Assembly (NCBI GenBank): GCA_963969345.1
Contig: OZ017769.1
Coordinates: 1,488,001-1,552,000 of the forward strand
Origin: Turbatrix aceti
Lineage: Eukaryota; Nematoda; Chromadorea; Rhabditida; Panagrolaimidae
Direction: 5' to 3'
DNA length: 64,000 bases
Part shown: positions 44,401-56,700 of the stretch, piece by piece
How positions within the stretch are numbered: the first letter of the stretch is position 1
How the letters are laid out: each line of letters starts with the position of its first letter
Notes under the pieces: generated by a model
Databases searched by the model: none
What the model was told of the DNA's origin: nothing
The model's input: the letters and a program-made list of their open reading frames with translations, nothing else
Program-made: the position numbers and the translations under genes

Positions 44401-47088
44401 GGATCAAAAAAATTCACTGATTCTAAATAGTATTTGTGTATTTTTGATGTCAAATTCAATTTTGAATGCAATTTTTTTTAGACATTTTTCAATCTTCAAC
44501 CTGCCAAAAAAAATTTAATGGCATAAAATTCTGATTCACTTGACCTCCAAAAAAGTGTATCAATCTGCATTATTTTTTTTTAATATTTATTTTTGCATGC
44601 TTGTTGTTTGATGAGTCGACTAATATTGCATAAGCCTATCGTTTCATACCGCACTTCATCTCTCCCTTCCTCTTCTTTTTCCTCTTCCCCGCGTGAACAT
44701 CTGCGTGAACACAACACACACAAGGACGGGGACACGCAAACCATCCCTCTTTCCTTTTTTTCACACTCTTTGCATTGGTAACATATTTTTTTTGTTGCAA
44801 TTTTTTCTGTGGCTGAAAGAAAAGGAAACAAACCTCCCTCCCGGCTCTCTTCTGTTTCTTCGGCACTTTTCAAACAAGTACAATGTTATGCAAGGTGCCG
44901 TTTTGCTTGTAGCGTGCCGCAGAGAGATGTAAGCTTTTTTTTCTGTTTCGTACTTTCTTTTTTTTGCGCCTGCCGTCATCGCTTGCCGGCGGCGAGGGCA
45001 CGCGCTTGCACAGACGAACAACAATATTTTATCCTTCCCCCAACATGTTGTTTGCCGAAACGGATGTTTGTTTGTTTTTTTTGTTGCCCGGATAAGTACA
45101 GGAAGGAATAGACAAAAAACAACTGTGCCGTGGATTAAAGGGAATAGAACAGTCCGGATATCGTAAAACAAGGCAAAAGGGCTGTTTTTTGCGGCTTTTT
45201 GCATGTTCTAAATTTTTTCTTTGCTTTTCCGAAAAAAAATATTTTACCCGTGTTTTGGCGCTGTTTTCCAATTTCAACCTCCACCAACACCATCTGCCGG
45301 CTATTTTGCTCTTCTTCCGGATGAAATGCTTCTGATGCTTGCTCTTCAACTGGGCGCTAGCATGTGCTTACCACCAGGAAGTATACCACTTACACGAAGC
45401 CCAGAGGGAGGTGATAGTTAGTTGGGGAGACCAAAAGTGGTATTTTCTCGTCCTCTCAACAGGCATAGTATGTACATGCAACCATCGGCACTCACACGTG
45501 CCACTCTCGCCTGTATATTTATCAAATCGTGCTTGTCACAGACATAAATTGAGGCTTTCACCTCTTCGCTCTTCGCGTGCATGAAAGGTGTTGTCGCTTC
45601 CTCTTTTTTTTCTTTTTTTCTTGTTGCTATGCGCATAGCTAACATGGAAATTTACGCATAATTCAGGTTAAAATTATTGGAAAAAAACTTTATTTAAAAT
45701 GAATTTCGTTTTCTTTTGTTTTATTCTTTCGCCGACGAACGCGAATAATTTGATAGGACGCTTTGAACATCGTTACTCTAATTTTAACCTAATTTTTGTT
45801 CATTTTTTCAGTACGGAAAATTTAGCCTTGTTCGCAAACGAACACCACCAAAAAAATTTATTTTAGAAAAAAGTGTTTGTGAACAAAATAAATATAATTT
45901 TTTTTTTCCGTAAACAGTTTCTGTTTTTACTGTTTACTGAACTTGGGGCAACTTTGAGCACCCAAAAACAAAAGTTGCGTGATTTTTCTATTTTCATTGA
46001 ACGATAAATTTTCAAGTTATTTTTTGTTCTTTGTTGACCGAAATCAACTGTTTCTTAGTTTTTGGTCCGTTTTTATGTTTTGTGAAATTAAAAAAAAACA
46101 CAGTTTCAAAAAATGCTCTAAAGCAAAAAATTCTAAACAGAAAGATAAGTCGATTCCTGTTTCACCGGAACAAATTCATAACCCTTTCTTTTTCCTTCAT
46201 CATTTTTCTGTGCCATTCGTCGCTCCACCTCCCCAGGGCAACAGCACGGTGCCTTTAGGGACGACCCGTAGAGAAAACTGCTGGTTTTGAACGATGGCAG
46301 CATCCTCCGGAGCTTATCCACATCCGGAGGGGTTGTGTTTGGCGTTCGCGTTCCCGTTTGTCGCCGTATTTTGTTTGTTTGTGTGCCGTGGCGTTTGTGT
46401 GTGTCTTCCCGGAAAAGTTTAGAATTTCAGAAATAAGGACTTTTTTGTACTACGCTTTATTTTTTATTGGCATTGTTAGTCGAATTGATAAAATCTGTCG
46501 TCCTTTTTGCACTTTTTTTAAAGAGTGGAAGTCCTCTTTCATTTGGATGATTGCTTTCATCTGTCAACTTTTTTGTTTTTGTGGAAGGTTTCACGTGACC
46601 TCAAATAAATTGTTGCCATTGACTTTTCTAAATATTGCGTTGGGTTGTTTGACCTTTTTTTTAGTGTTATTTGCATGGAATCAGGTGTTCAGGGATGGAC
46701 TAACGGTCGTTTTGTTCGCGAACAAACACAAACGAACAAATAAATAATTTTTGTCGTTTGTACGAAATTTTTTAAAATCAATTCGATAAAAAAAAGTTTT
46801 TTCCAATTTTTATTGAATTTTTCTGTTCAAAAATGTTTGCCTATTTTGTAAACAAATTCGAACAAACTTGAAAATTCCCTTATTCCTTGTGGAAACGGAT
46901 AACTGTATTTTTTCGATATTTTACGATTTTTTTAAACGCTGAAAAAAAATTTGCCGAACCATTACTTATCATCTTAGCCCATCACTTATGCCGATAATCC
47001 AGTAATTTCAATGCAACATTTTTAAACCCACCGATTCTTCATACCAGCATTGACTGTGTCCTAACTGTTGATTTATTATGTATGCCCT

Positions 47089-47109
47089 TTGACTGTGATT
47101 TATTATGTA
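47089..47109. other. 21-bp filler at the duplication junction
   Basis: Between the end of copy 1 and the start of copy 2 the sequence repeats pieces found just before it (tgactgtg and tgatttattatgtatg). This is templated filler of the kind left by error-prone end joining or replication template switching. Confidence 0.7.
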
Positions 47110-47197
47110 TGATCGTTTTTTGTCCTCATTTTTTCAGTCTACCTATTTTTTTTTGTCTTTTTTGCACGCTTATTTCAAACATTTCACCGTGGCATCC

Positions 47198-48205
47198 ATG
47201 AGTAGTTCCGAAGAAGTGTCATGGATTGCATGGTTTTGTGGGCTACGAGGCAATGATTTCTTCTGTGAGGTAAGTTTTCCTCTCTTTGTCATCCCTTTTT
47301 AATGTATTTTACTTTTTCAGGTCGATGAAGAGTACATCCAGGACAGGTTCAACCTTACCGGTCTGTCAGAGCAGGTTCCACACTTCCGGCAGGCACTCGA
47401 CATGATTCTCGACCTCGAACCCGGTGAGTTATTGTTTTTTACGTTCTCTTTTGGCCTATAACCGATCTAGAAGATGAAGAATTCGATGGAGGCCAGTCTG
47501 ATTTGATTGAGCAGGCTGCAGAGATGCTCTATGGCCTGATTCACGCCCGATACATCATGACAAACCGCGGAATCCAGCTCATGATCGAGAAATGGAAGAA
47601 TGAAGACTTTGGCACGTGCCCCCGTGTCTACTGTGAGAATCAGCCCATGTTGCCTATCGGCATGTCGGACGTCGCTGGTGAATTCAAGGTTCGTCTCTAC
47701 TGCCCGAGGTGCTGCGATCTCTACATTCCGCGTTCAAGCAAGCACCACCACACCGATGGAGCCTATTTTGGTAGCGGTTTTCCGCACATGCTCTTCATGG
47801 TTCACCCCGACCTTCGACCCAAGCGTCCGACCAAGTCCTTTGTACCAAAGTGAGTTTTTGAGTATTTGTTCAATTTTGAGCAAATAAAAATTTTGATCGT
47901 AAAACTTCAAAATTTAAGCCTAAAAGTAGTTTTTCTGTCAATTTAAACTTTTAGGCCTAGTTTACGATCAATTTTCTTCCAAAGCTCATCAGGTTTGCGT
48001 TGCAATACATACCTAAACTAATGTTTATTCTCATTTGTACAACTGTGCGGTTGTTTTCAGACTCTACGGCTTCAAGATCAGTCCCCTCGCCTACGAACTC
48101 CAATACCACCAGTCGCAGTCAGCGAATCCGATTGCGCAGGGCCAGATCGCATCTGCGCAGCAACAGGCGGCAGCAGCACAGCGTCAGCGTGGTGTACTGC
48201 AGTAA
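47198..48205 (+). CDS. CSNK2B: casein kinase 2 regulatory (beta) subunit, paralogue B2
   Basis: Exons 47198-47269, 47321-47423, 47471-47849 and 48061-48205; the encoded 232-aa protein is identical to that of 36191-37198. The shared sequence begins only 88 bp upstream of the ATG, so B2 has lost the original promoter of B1 and sits behind AT-rich DNA (47089 and left). All residues expected of CK2-beta are present. Whether it is transcribed from its new setting cannot be told. Confidence 0.9.
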
Positions 48206-48513
48206 CAGGAACCCGGGTCATCATTATTAATCGAGAGCTCGATTCGACAACACAACAAGGATCAATCAGCATGCAAACAAACGTCGGTGGTTGTTTTATT
48301 TCTTCTTTCCCACTGTTTTTCTGTTATCTACCGATGCCAACCATTTTTCCCTCCCGAAGAAGTTCAACTTTTTTTTCTTTCCTTCTCAAAAAAAAATTTT
48401 TCTATATTCTTTTTCTCGATTTTTATGATAAAATTGAGATCCATGAAAAAAGGTCACATTTAAAAAAAATCAATTTTTTGTCAACCCGCGTCCTGGAACG
48501 AAAAAAGTTGTTC

Positions 48514-50359
48514 TCAGGCCTCCGAGTCGGCTGTTTTTGCTTCTTCGGCGTTGTTGTCACCGGCTTCAGGAGCCGCGTCATCGATGAACAGGTCGTCGTC
48601 GTCACCATCATCATCACCGAGATCAATCGCCTCCGGATTCTGATCCGTCAGTCGTTCCAGTATCTCGTAATACGGCCGACCGTTGCCCTGATCCCGTGAA
48701 TTGTAGAGTAGAGCGTTGAGGTTGCGAATGCCGAGTTTTTCGCAGAATTTCGTCGTTTGAGGATTCCTAAAACATTTTTTCCTGCCAAAAAATTCTCAAT
48801 TCCCCCCGTAAAAACTCACAGGTAGTAGTAGCAGGGATCGTACCGATTTCCTTGACCCGTCGCTCCGTGTGGCGGTGCGGTCATTTGAAAATCCAGTGGA
48901 ATGTCAAACTTTCCTTCAAAAATCTCATCAACCTCGGCGAGTTCTTCGGACGTCGGATGAATGTTCGACGGATCCGAACTCGATCTTGTTGGGAGGTAAA
49001 CCGTCTAAAAATCCAAAAAACCCGTAAATTCATAAAAAAACAAAAAAAACTACCGTAAAAGAAGTCTGAGTCAATGATTGCGTGGACTTGAGAATAGCCA
49101 ACCATTCCCGATCGTAACTCAGCTTCAGCGGGGCATCATCCTTCCTCGGAAACGTCAAAATATCGTAAAACTGGGTTTTCTTGTTTCGAATTGGCTTGCC
49201 AAGAGCCAAAAACTTCGTGGTACCCTCGCCGTGGTTGACTGTGGCCTCGAATCGACAGTGCATGTGCGCCGCGAACCAATTTCGGGGTTTAACGGTCTGA
49301 AATGCAAAAAAAAAACATTTTTTACCGTAAAAAGTATCATAACAAACCTGCAAAAGCTCGGTAGAAGGCGGCGATCCCAGTTCACCGTTGGCAATATCCT
49401 CTCTGAAGTGCGGCTTGAAGCGAAGAAGTTGCTCGACGTTGCCGTAATCTGTGATTCCCTGCGGCCAATCGTGGGTTACCATGATGTCGATATCGGACAG
49501 GTGTTTGAGACGATAAATATCCTGTGATCGTACATGGTAGAAGGATTTGACAACGTTGATTTTCGCAAATGGTGGACGTTCGTAGTGGTCTGTAATAAAA
49601 GCAATTTTTATGGTAAAAATTGGGAAAAAAAACTGTTTTAGGGTAAAAAATGAAATAAAACAGCAAAAAAATCGCTTCAGGATTGAGAATTCGTAAAAAA
49701 CGCAAAAAAGTAATAAAATTGTACTTTGCTTACCGTATAAAAGTAACGTATCCTACAAAGATTTTCCAAAACCCATAAAGTTACGTTCATTTTCTCGTTT
49801 TTCGTTATTTTTGCCCCAAAAAACCCATTTTTCGTAAAACTCACTTTTATCGTAATCATACTTGCTGTATATACCGGACAATCCAGCGATTCGCATGCCA
49901 GCAACCCTAATGACAGATGCGAAGCCCATGTAGTAGATATTCGGTGCCACCCATCCTCCGTGCGGCAGTTCGGCGAGGTAAGCCGCACTTTCGTGATTTC
50001 CACCGACGAATATCGTCAGGTACTACTCTGACTTCGCCAGAGTAGTACCGATGAAAAGTGCCCATGTGAGCGTATTTTGGGGGCACAGACATCGACTGCA
50101 TGTCAGATCCATTTCGAATGGCCTCAAAATCACCGCAACAAATGACGAGATCAATTTTGACGTTTCGATATCGTTCTTGGGCTTGGAGGCTGGAGTAGAT
50201 GAGGTCCATCTCGCCGTGCGAGCATCCAACTACAGCGATCACGAGTTGACGCTCGGTTTTCGGTTTCTTTGCTGCTGGGCCTTCATCCTGAGTCCCACTG
50301 ACCTCAGGTGCGGCATCTGGAATTGAAGGCGATGCTTCTTGCCATCCGCCTGCGCTCAT
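48514..50359 (-). pseudogene. DBR1 duplicate, frameshifted in exon 1
   Basis: All five exons are present (50359-49845, 49589-49348, 49296-49054, 49004-48820, 48766-48514), but exon 1 is 2 bp shorter because 9 bp (39016-39024 in the intact gene) are replaced by 7 bp (50023-50029). The frame shifts after about residue 110 (GEV), just before the GGNHES metal-binding motif, and stops 40 codons later. The catalytic core is lost. Splice sites and the other exons are untouched, so the break is recent. Confidence 0.92.
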
Positions 50360-50706
50360 GTCTGAAAAAAGTCACTTATCGTTTATTTTTTCAAAACAAT
50401 TTTCCCACAATCCCAATTTCTTAAAACTGACGTGTATACTTACTTCTTGATTAAAATACGCCTTTGGCAGTACAGTGAACAACAAAATAGGTAAACAGCA
50501 ACAATATAATACCGGAAATGATGATCAAAAAACTTGAAAAACCGTAAAAAGAGAAACTCTTGAAGAGAAACTCGTTTAAGGGGCAGCTCGCGAGGTCAGT
50601 CGCATGCTGCGCGCAGAGTGCGCAGAGTAAGTTTTTTTCTTGCTTTTTTTTCTAAAGAACTTTTGGGCTCGGTTTAGGCCGTGTTCATAAACACGAGTTT
50701 TATTGG

Positions 50707-51694
50707 CGATCCCAGTTCACCGTTGGCAATATCCTCTCTGAAGTGCGGCTTGAAGCGAAGAAGTTGCTCGACGTTGCCGTAATCTGTGATTCCCTGCGGC
50801 CAATCGTGGGTTACCATGATGTCGATATCGGACAGGTGTTTGAGACGATAAATATCCTGTGATCGTACATGGTAGAAGGATTTGACAACGTTGATTTTCG
50901 CAAATGGTGGACGTTCGTAGTGGTCTGTAATAAAAGCAATTTTTATGGTAAAAATTGGGAAAAAAAACTGTTTTAGGGTAAAAAATGAAATAAAACAGCA
51001 AAAAAATCGCTTCAGGATTGAGAATTCGTAAAAAACGCAAAAAAGTAATAAAATTGTACTTTGCTTACCGTATAAAAGTAACGTATCCTACAAAGATTTT
51101 CCAAAACCCATAAAGTTACGTTCATTTTCTCGTTTTTCGTTATTTTTGCCCCAAAAAACCCATTTTTCGTAAAACTCACTTTTATCGTAATCATACTTGC
51201 TGTATATACCGGACAATCCAGCGATTCGCATGCCAGCAACCCTAATGACAGATGCGAAGCCCATGTAGTAGATATTCGGTGCCACCCATCCTCCGTGCGG
51301 CAGTTCGGCGAGGTAAGCCGCACTTTCGTGATTTCCACCGACGAATATCGTCAGGTACTACTCTGACTTCGCCAGAGTAGTACCGATGAAAAGTGCCCAT
51401 GTGAGCGTATTTTGGGGGCACAGACATCGACTGCATGTCAGATCCATTTCGAATGGCCTCAAAATCACCGCAACAAATGACGAGATCAATTTTGACGTTT
51501 CGATATCGTTCTTGGGCTTGGAGGCTGGAGTAGATGAGGTCCATCTCGCCGTGCGAGCATCCAACTACAGCGATCACGAGTTGACGCTCGGTTTTCGGTT
51601 TCTTTGCTGCTGGGCCTTCATCCTGAGTCCCACTGACCTCAGGTGCGGCATCTGGAATTGAAGGCGATGCTTCTTGCCATCCGCCTGCGCTCAT
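50707..51694 (-). pseudogene. DBR1 5' fragment, tandem unit 2
   Basis: Exon 1 (51694-51180) with the same 9-to-7-bp replacement (51358-51364) and the first part of exon 2 (50924-50707). Exon 2 runs across the unit junction into the upstream DNA, giving GS-PIKLVFMNTA and a stop, with an AATAAA formed in the same stretch. Not able to give an active enzyme. Confidence 0.9.
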
Positions 51695-52041
51695 GTCTGA
51701 AAAAAGTCACTTATCGTTTATTTTTTCAAAACAATTTTCCCACAATCCCAATTTCTTAAAACTGACGTGTATACTTACTTCTTGATTAAAATACGCCTTT
51801 GGCAGTACAGTGAACAACAAAATAGGTAAACAGCAACAATATAATACCGGAAATGATGATCAAAAAACTTGAAAAACCGTAAAAAGAGAAACTCTTGAAG
51901 AGAAACTCGTTTAAGGGGCAGCTCGCGAGGTCAGTCGCATGCTGCGCGCAGAGTGCGCAGAGTAAGTTTTTTTCTTGCTTTTTTTTCTAAAGAACTTTTG
52001 GGCTCGGTTTAGGCCGTGTTCATAAACACGAGTTTTATTGG

Positions 52042-53029
52042 CGATCCCAGTTCACCGTTGGCAATATCCTCTCTGAAGTGCGGCTTGAAGCGAAGAAGTT
52101 GCTCGACGTTGCCGTAATCTGTGATTCCCTGCGGCCAATCGTGGGTTACCATGATGTCGATATCGGACAGGTGTTTGAGACGATAAATATCCTGTGATCG
52201 TACATGGTAGAAGGATTTGACAACGTTGATTTTCGCAAATGGTGGACGTTCGTAGTGGTCTGTAATAAAAGCAATTTTTATGGTAAAAATTGGGAAAAAA
52301 AACTGTTTTAGGGTAAAAAATGAAATAAAACAGCAAAAAAATCGCTTCAGGATTGAGAATTCGTAAAAAACGCAAAAAAGTAATAAAATTGTACTTTGCT
52401 TACCGTATAAAAGTAACGTATCCTACAAAGATTTTCCAAAACCCATAAAGTTACGTTCATTTTCTCGTTTTTCGTTATTTTTGCCCCAAAAAACCCATTT
52501 TTCGTAAAACTCACTTTTATCGTAATCATACTTGCTGTATATACCGGACAATCCAGCGATTCGCATGCCAGCAACCCTAATGACAGATGCGAAGCCCATG
52601 TAGTAGATATTCGGTGCCACCCATCCTCCGTGCGGCAGTTCGGCGAGGTAAGCCGCACTTTCGTGATTTCCACCGACGAATATCGTCAGGTACTACTCTG
52701 ACTTCGCCAGAGTAGTACCGATGAAAAGTGCCCATGTGAGCGTATTTTGGGGGCACAGACATCGACTGCATGTCAGATCCATTTCGAATGGCCTCAAAAT
52801 CACCGCAACAAATGACGAGATCAATTTTGACGTTTCGATATCGTTCTTGGGCTTGGAGGCTGGAGTAGATGAGGTCCATCTCGCCGTGCGAGCATCCAAC
52901 TACAGCGATCACGAGTTGACGCTCGGTTTTCGGTTTCTTTGCTGCTGGGCCTTCATCCTGAGTCCCACTGACCTCAGGTGCGGCATCTGGAATTGAAGGC
53001 GATGCTTCTTGCCATCCGCCTGCGCTCAT
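52042..53029 (-). pseudogene. DBR1 5' fragment, tandem unit 3
   Basis: Same as unit 2, shifted by 1335 bp: exon 1 53029-52515 with the replacement at 52693-52699, exon 2 start 52259-52042. It is the copy next to the remaining 7 kb of the duplicated block. Confidence 0.9.
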
Positions 53030-53273
53030 GTCTGAAAAAAGTCACTTATCGTTTATTTTTTCAAAACAATTTTCCCACAATCCCAATTTCTTAAAACTGA
53101 CGTGTATACTTACTTCTTGATTAAAATACGCCTTTGGCAGTACAGTGAACAACAAAATAGGTAAACAGCAACAATATAATACCGGAAATGATGATCAAAA
53201 AACTTGAAAAACCGTAAAAAGAGAAACTCTTGAAGAGAAACTCGTTTAAGGGGCAGCTCGCGAGGTCAGTCGC

Positions 53274-53780
53274 ATGCTGCGCGCAGAGTGCGCAGAGTAA
53301 GTTTTTTTCTTGCTTTTTTTTCTAAAGAACTTTTGGGCTCGGTTTAGGCCGTGTTCATAAACACGAGTTTTATTGGTGAGTTTATTTCTTTTTGTTTTTT
53401 TTTCATCTTTTTAATTTTTGGTATTTTGCAGGCTGGCCCGGTGAACAGCGGCCGGCATTTTCTCGTCATGCCCGTTCGTCGGCATGTTCGGTGCCTGGCA
53501 TGATGTCGGCAATGTAGGGCCGACATCACTCGTCAAATCAAAGGGCGATAGCCTTCTTTTTTTTTTTTTTTTTTTTTTTTACAAAAAAAAACAAGCAGCT
53601 GCGGTATCCCTATTGACTAGTGGTGGTATGTTGTTTTTGCTTATCAATGTTTACCGGTCATTTACTTTTTTTTTATTATAGGTTGATCCTATGCATGGAG
53701 TATTGGTCTTCGCGTATTGCCAGCGTCTGCGAAACAAGGATCTCGCCAAGATGACGCCTTGGTTTGAAAACTGCACTTAA
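53274..53780 (+). CDS. copy of the unidentified gene divergent from DBR1
   Basis: Repeats 39599-40105, with last exon 53682-53780 and AATAAA at 53837-53842. The first-exon region also occurs in units 1 and 2 (near 50604 and 51939) without the later exons. Confidence 0.35.
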
Positions 53781-56700
53781 ACGACAGTCTCGCGCACATT
53801 TATTATGTATGTATTTACTGTTTTGCTGTTTTATTAAATAAAGTAAGCATCTAAATATTCGAAGTGTTCATATGGGGCCAATTTCTCTAAAAAAAACTTT
53901 TTTTTTGAAAAAAAAATTTTATAAATAAAAAGCGAGGTGCCAAAAATCTATGATTCGTTTGAAAAAAAAATAGAAAGAAGATTGAGATTTTGACATCGTT
54001 AGCCTAATTTTACCCCAATTTTGTTCGTTTTATTTGTTTTTTTTCAAAATTAGCGGCGTTTGCAAGGAAAAATATATTTGCAAACGAACAAGAAAGGGAA
54101 AATCTAATTTATTCGCGAACGAACCCGCATTCCCGATCAATAGGTTGCTTCGACCCAATAAAGACATTGGATCATTAATTAGTCAATTAGCCGCCCTCCT
54201 AACTTCCTGACAACCCAAAATAACCCACCACCAGCAAGCGACATGGGAATCCCAGGGCTTGTGGAAAAGATGACTTTGACTTTAGTCCGAGTATTAGCTT
54301 GTGCTTTTGGGCCAAGTATGCTCCTACCAGCCCGCGGCCTGTCTTGTCCACAGGGTACAAGCATATAGTCGCGCGGGGGAGGGGTGGACATTTCGGTTGC
54401 CACACCACTACTGGCAAAATTCCCGAAGGATCTTGTCCGCATGCTGGCACGCTTGCTCGCGCATGGCAGGCATGGCAGCTGGCGGGCGTCAATGGCATCT
54501 CTTTGCCCGCTGCTTGGAGAGAAGCTAATTTTTGTTATTCATCTTGTATTGAATGTTTTCAATGCCTCGTATATTGTTATATGTGTTCAAGTTTGCGGGG
54601 TATCTATTTTGACGTAAAATTGTTTGTTCAACTGCTATTTTCAGGGTTTTCAAAAATAAATAAATACAAGTGTTTTTGTTTGAGTTTGTTGACGTTTTTT
54701 TATGAATTTTTTGTTTTTTTTTTTATGAATTTTGGCATTGATAACTCATCTTTCTGCTCTCGGTTTTTTTTTCTAACAGAGATTTTTTTGGATCGTACAA
54801 CTCACTTCCTAGTATCCCAAACAGGCATAAACGAACACAATTTTCTGACATTTTTTTGTTTGCATTTATTATCGAACAGGGCTAAATTTAAATTTAAGTT
54901 TACGTTTTTTTACCCCGAAAACAAAATTTTGCAAAAAATGAAAAAAAATTGTTCTTGTTTCGTTCGTAATTTTAATTCAAAAATAAATTTTATTTAAAAA
55001 TAAATTTTTATTTAAAATAAATTTTAATTAAAAATAAATTTTTACTTAAAATAAATTTTTGTTTAAAATAAATTTTTATTTAAAAATGAAAAATTAAACA
55101 AATATTTAAAAATATTTGCGTACACTGTCAAAAATTATTAAATTTCTCGCATTTCTTTTTTTTAAACAAAAAAAATTCAAATTGTTCGTGTAAGTTCGCA
55201 AACAAAAAACGACCGTTTTCTCATCCTGACCAAAAACCTTTTCCGTTTTTGATGTTAATCAACTTTTAACCAGTTTTCTTCCACACCTTATTTTTTAATT
55301 GTGGGTAACCAACAGAAAAAAACACTACATTGCCTTTTTTTTCCCTCTTCCTCACCCCTGTGCCTCGCAGCATCCTCCAATCCCCACCATCGCTCAAGGT
55401 CGTTCTGGGCCATTGTTTGCGGGCAGCAACCGCGATTTTGATTGTGGAGAATTGAAGAATCAAATTGGTGGTCACGCAGGCAGTATTTTTACTCACAATC
55501 ACCCAGTATGGGAAGAGGGAATGTTTCTTTTACGTGGAGGTAAACGTTTTGTTGATTTATCATGTCTGCTTGGTTTTGAATATTTTGGGTCGAAAATCGG
55601 TTGTTGGATATCCCGGGGCTTTGCGAGGTGTCAAAAAACACTATTTGAACCCCATAATGTCAAAAAAGACGATCATATGGCATTGAAAAACAAAAAAAAG
55701 ACATCTGCCATTTGTGTATTTGTTTTTTTGTTTTTTATCTATTTGACATCCCAAACAACGCCCAAAATACCTACCTGACACCCCTAAGCCTTCAAAAAAG
55801 TCTTTTGATCCACAGATGTTGCCCCCTCCCTTTTCCCCTCCTCTGCCATGTGTTGGTCGGTTATAGACATCCACAGGCCCAGAAAAGAAGTGCGGAACGT
55901 TTGATGGTACGTTTTACATGTGCGCCACAAGTTGAAGCGTAAACAAAGAACCAAACTCCTTTTATGCCTACGGGGAGGGGTAGAAATTGTTGAATGACAG
56001 CAGTGGTGTACACACAAACACTTTTGCAAAATCTATGGCACTATATAAATATTGCAACTTTGCCTACGAGGTTTACTTGCTTATATGGAAAACGAACGCG
56101 CTTGCTTTTTTGATAGATGACTTATTTACAATTAATGTTGATTAAAATTTAAAATTTTAATTAGGTCGACGAACTGTATACTAGTTTTGATGTATCTTGA
56201 ATTCTTGGCTTTTTTATTTTTGATAGATTGTTTTTGGATATTAGTTTTCCCAAGCTTGTGTGTGCCGAATTTGAAAATGTATGGCTCATCCGCCTTTTTT
56301 TTGTTCGCACAGGAGCGCGAACGTTCTGACACTTGTTTGAGAAATCAAACGAGCGCGAATATTTTTCCCATGTCTGCAAACGAACTGAAAGGCAAACAGA
56401 TTATTTTTAGCATACAGTCAAAAATTTTGTATCCAATCTGCCTTTTTTAGTTTTGGGTAACAGTCTTCCTATATTTTTCAGGAATAATATTGATGACGGT
56501 TCTTTGCATTTTTTTTGAAAAAACATCGATTTTGGCACACTTACTTTAATTTTTTTCCGAAATTTTTTTGTCTATTTTTTTCGAACAGTTCAAGAATTCA
56601 TACGAACAAAAAGAAAAAAATGTGTTCACAAACAAACACGAACGTTTGCCCTTCTCGCTGTCAACAATTATGTTTATCCCCCTCCCGAAACCTAATTAAA

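Larger units (their letters stand above)
36103..47088. repeat. segmental duplication, copy 1 (~11.0 kb)
   Basis: 36103-47088 is repeated at 47110-60763. The shift is 11007 in the left part, 11005 after a 2-bp loss in DBR1, and 13675 on the right, because of two extra 1335-bp units (2 x 1335 minus 2 = 2668). Beyond the DBR1 replacement, differences are rare: I saw t/c at 43581/57256 and a/g at 46788/60463. Confidence 0.95.
40106..47088. other. 7 kb gene-poor, AT-rich DNA with dispersed repeats
   Basis: Chance ORFs (the longest, 232 codons at 40624-41322 on the plus strand, is largely T-run-encoded Phe) but no splice-supported exon or domain. It contains a 16-17-bp minisatellite at 41305-41412 and repeated motifs built on gttcgcaaacgaac (about 40384-40450, 42630, 45829-45843, 46715-46740). 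The pair 40318-40410 and 45762-45850 are diverged copies of one element. Confidence 0.5.
49372..53376. repeat. three tandem 1335-bp units
   Basis: Units 49372-50706, 50707-52041 and 52042-53376. Each runs from inside DBR1 exon 2 through exon 1, the divergent promoter and the first part of the plus-strand gene, up to its splice donor at ttattg|g. The junction joins ttattgg to cgatccc with a 2-bp GG overlap. I saw no difference between units. Confidence 0.95.

Noticed and set aside
44580..45204. Overlapping minus-strand ORFs of 97-147 codons
   Set aside because: Two frames overlap almost fully, with basic low-complexity sequence and no exon signals; likely chance.
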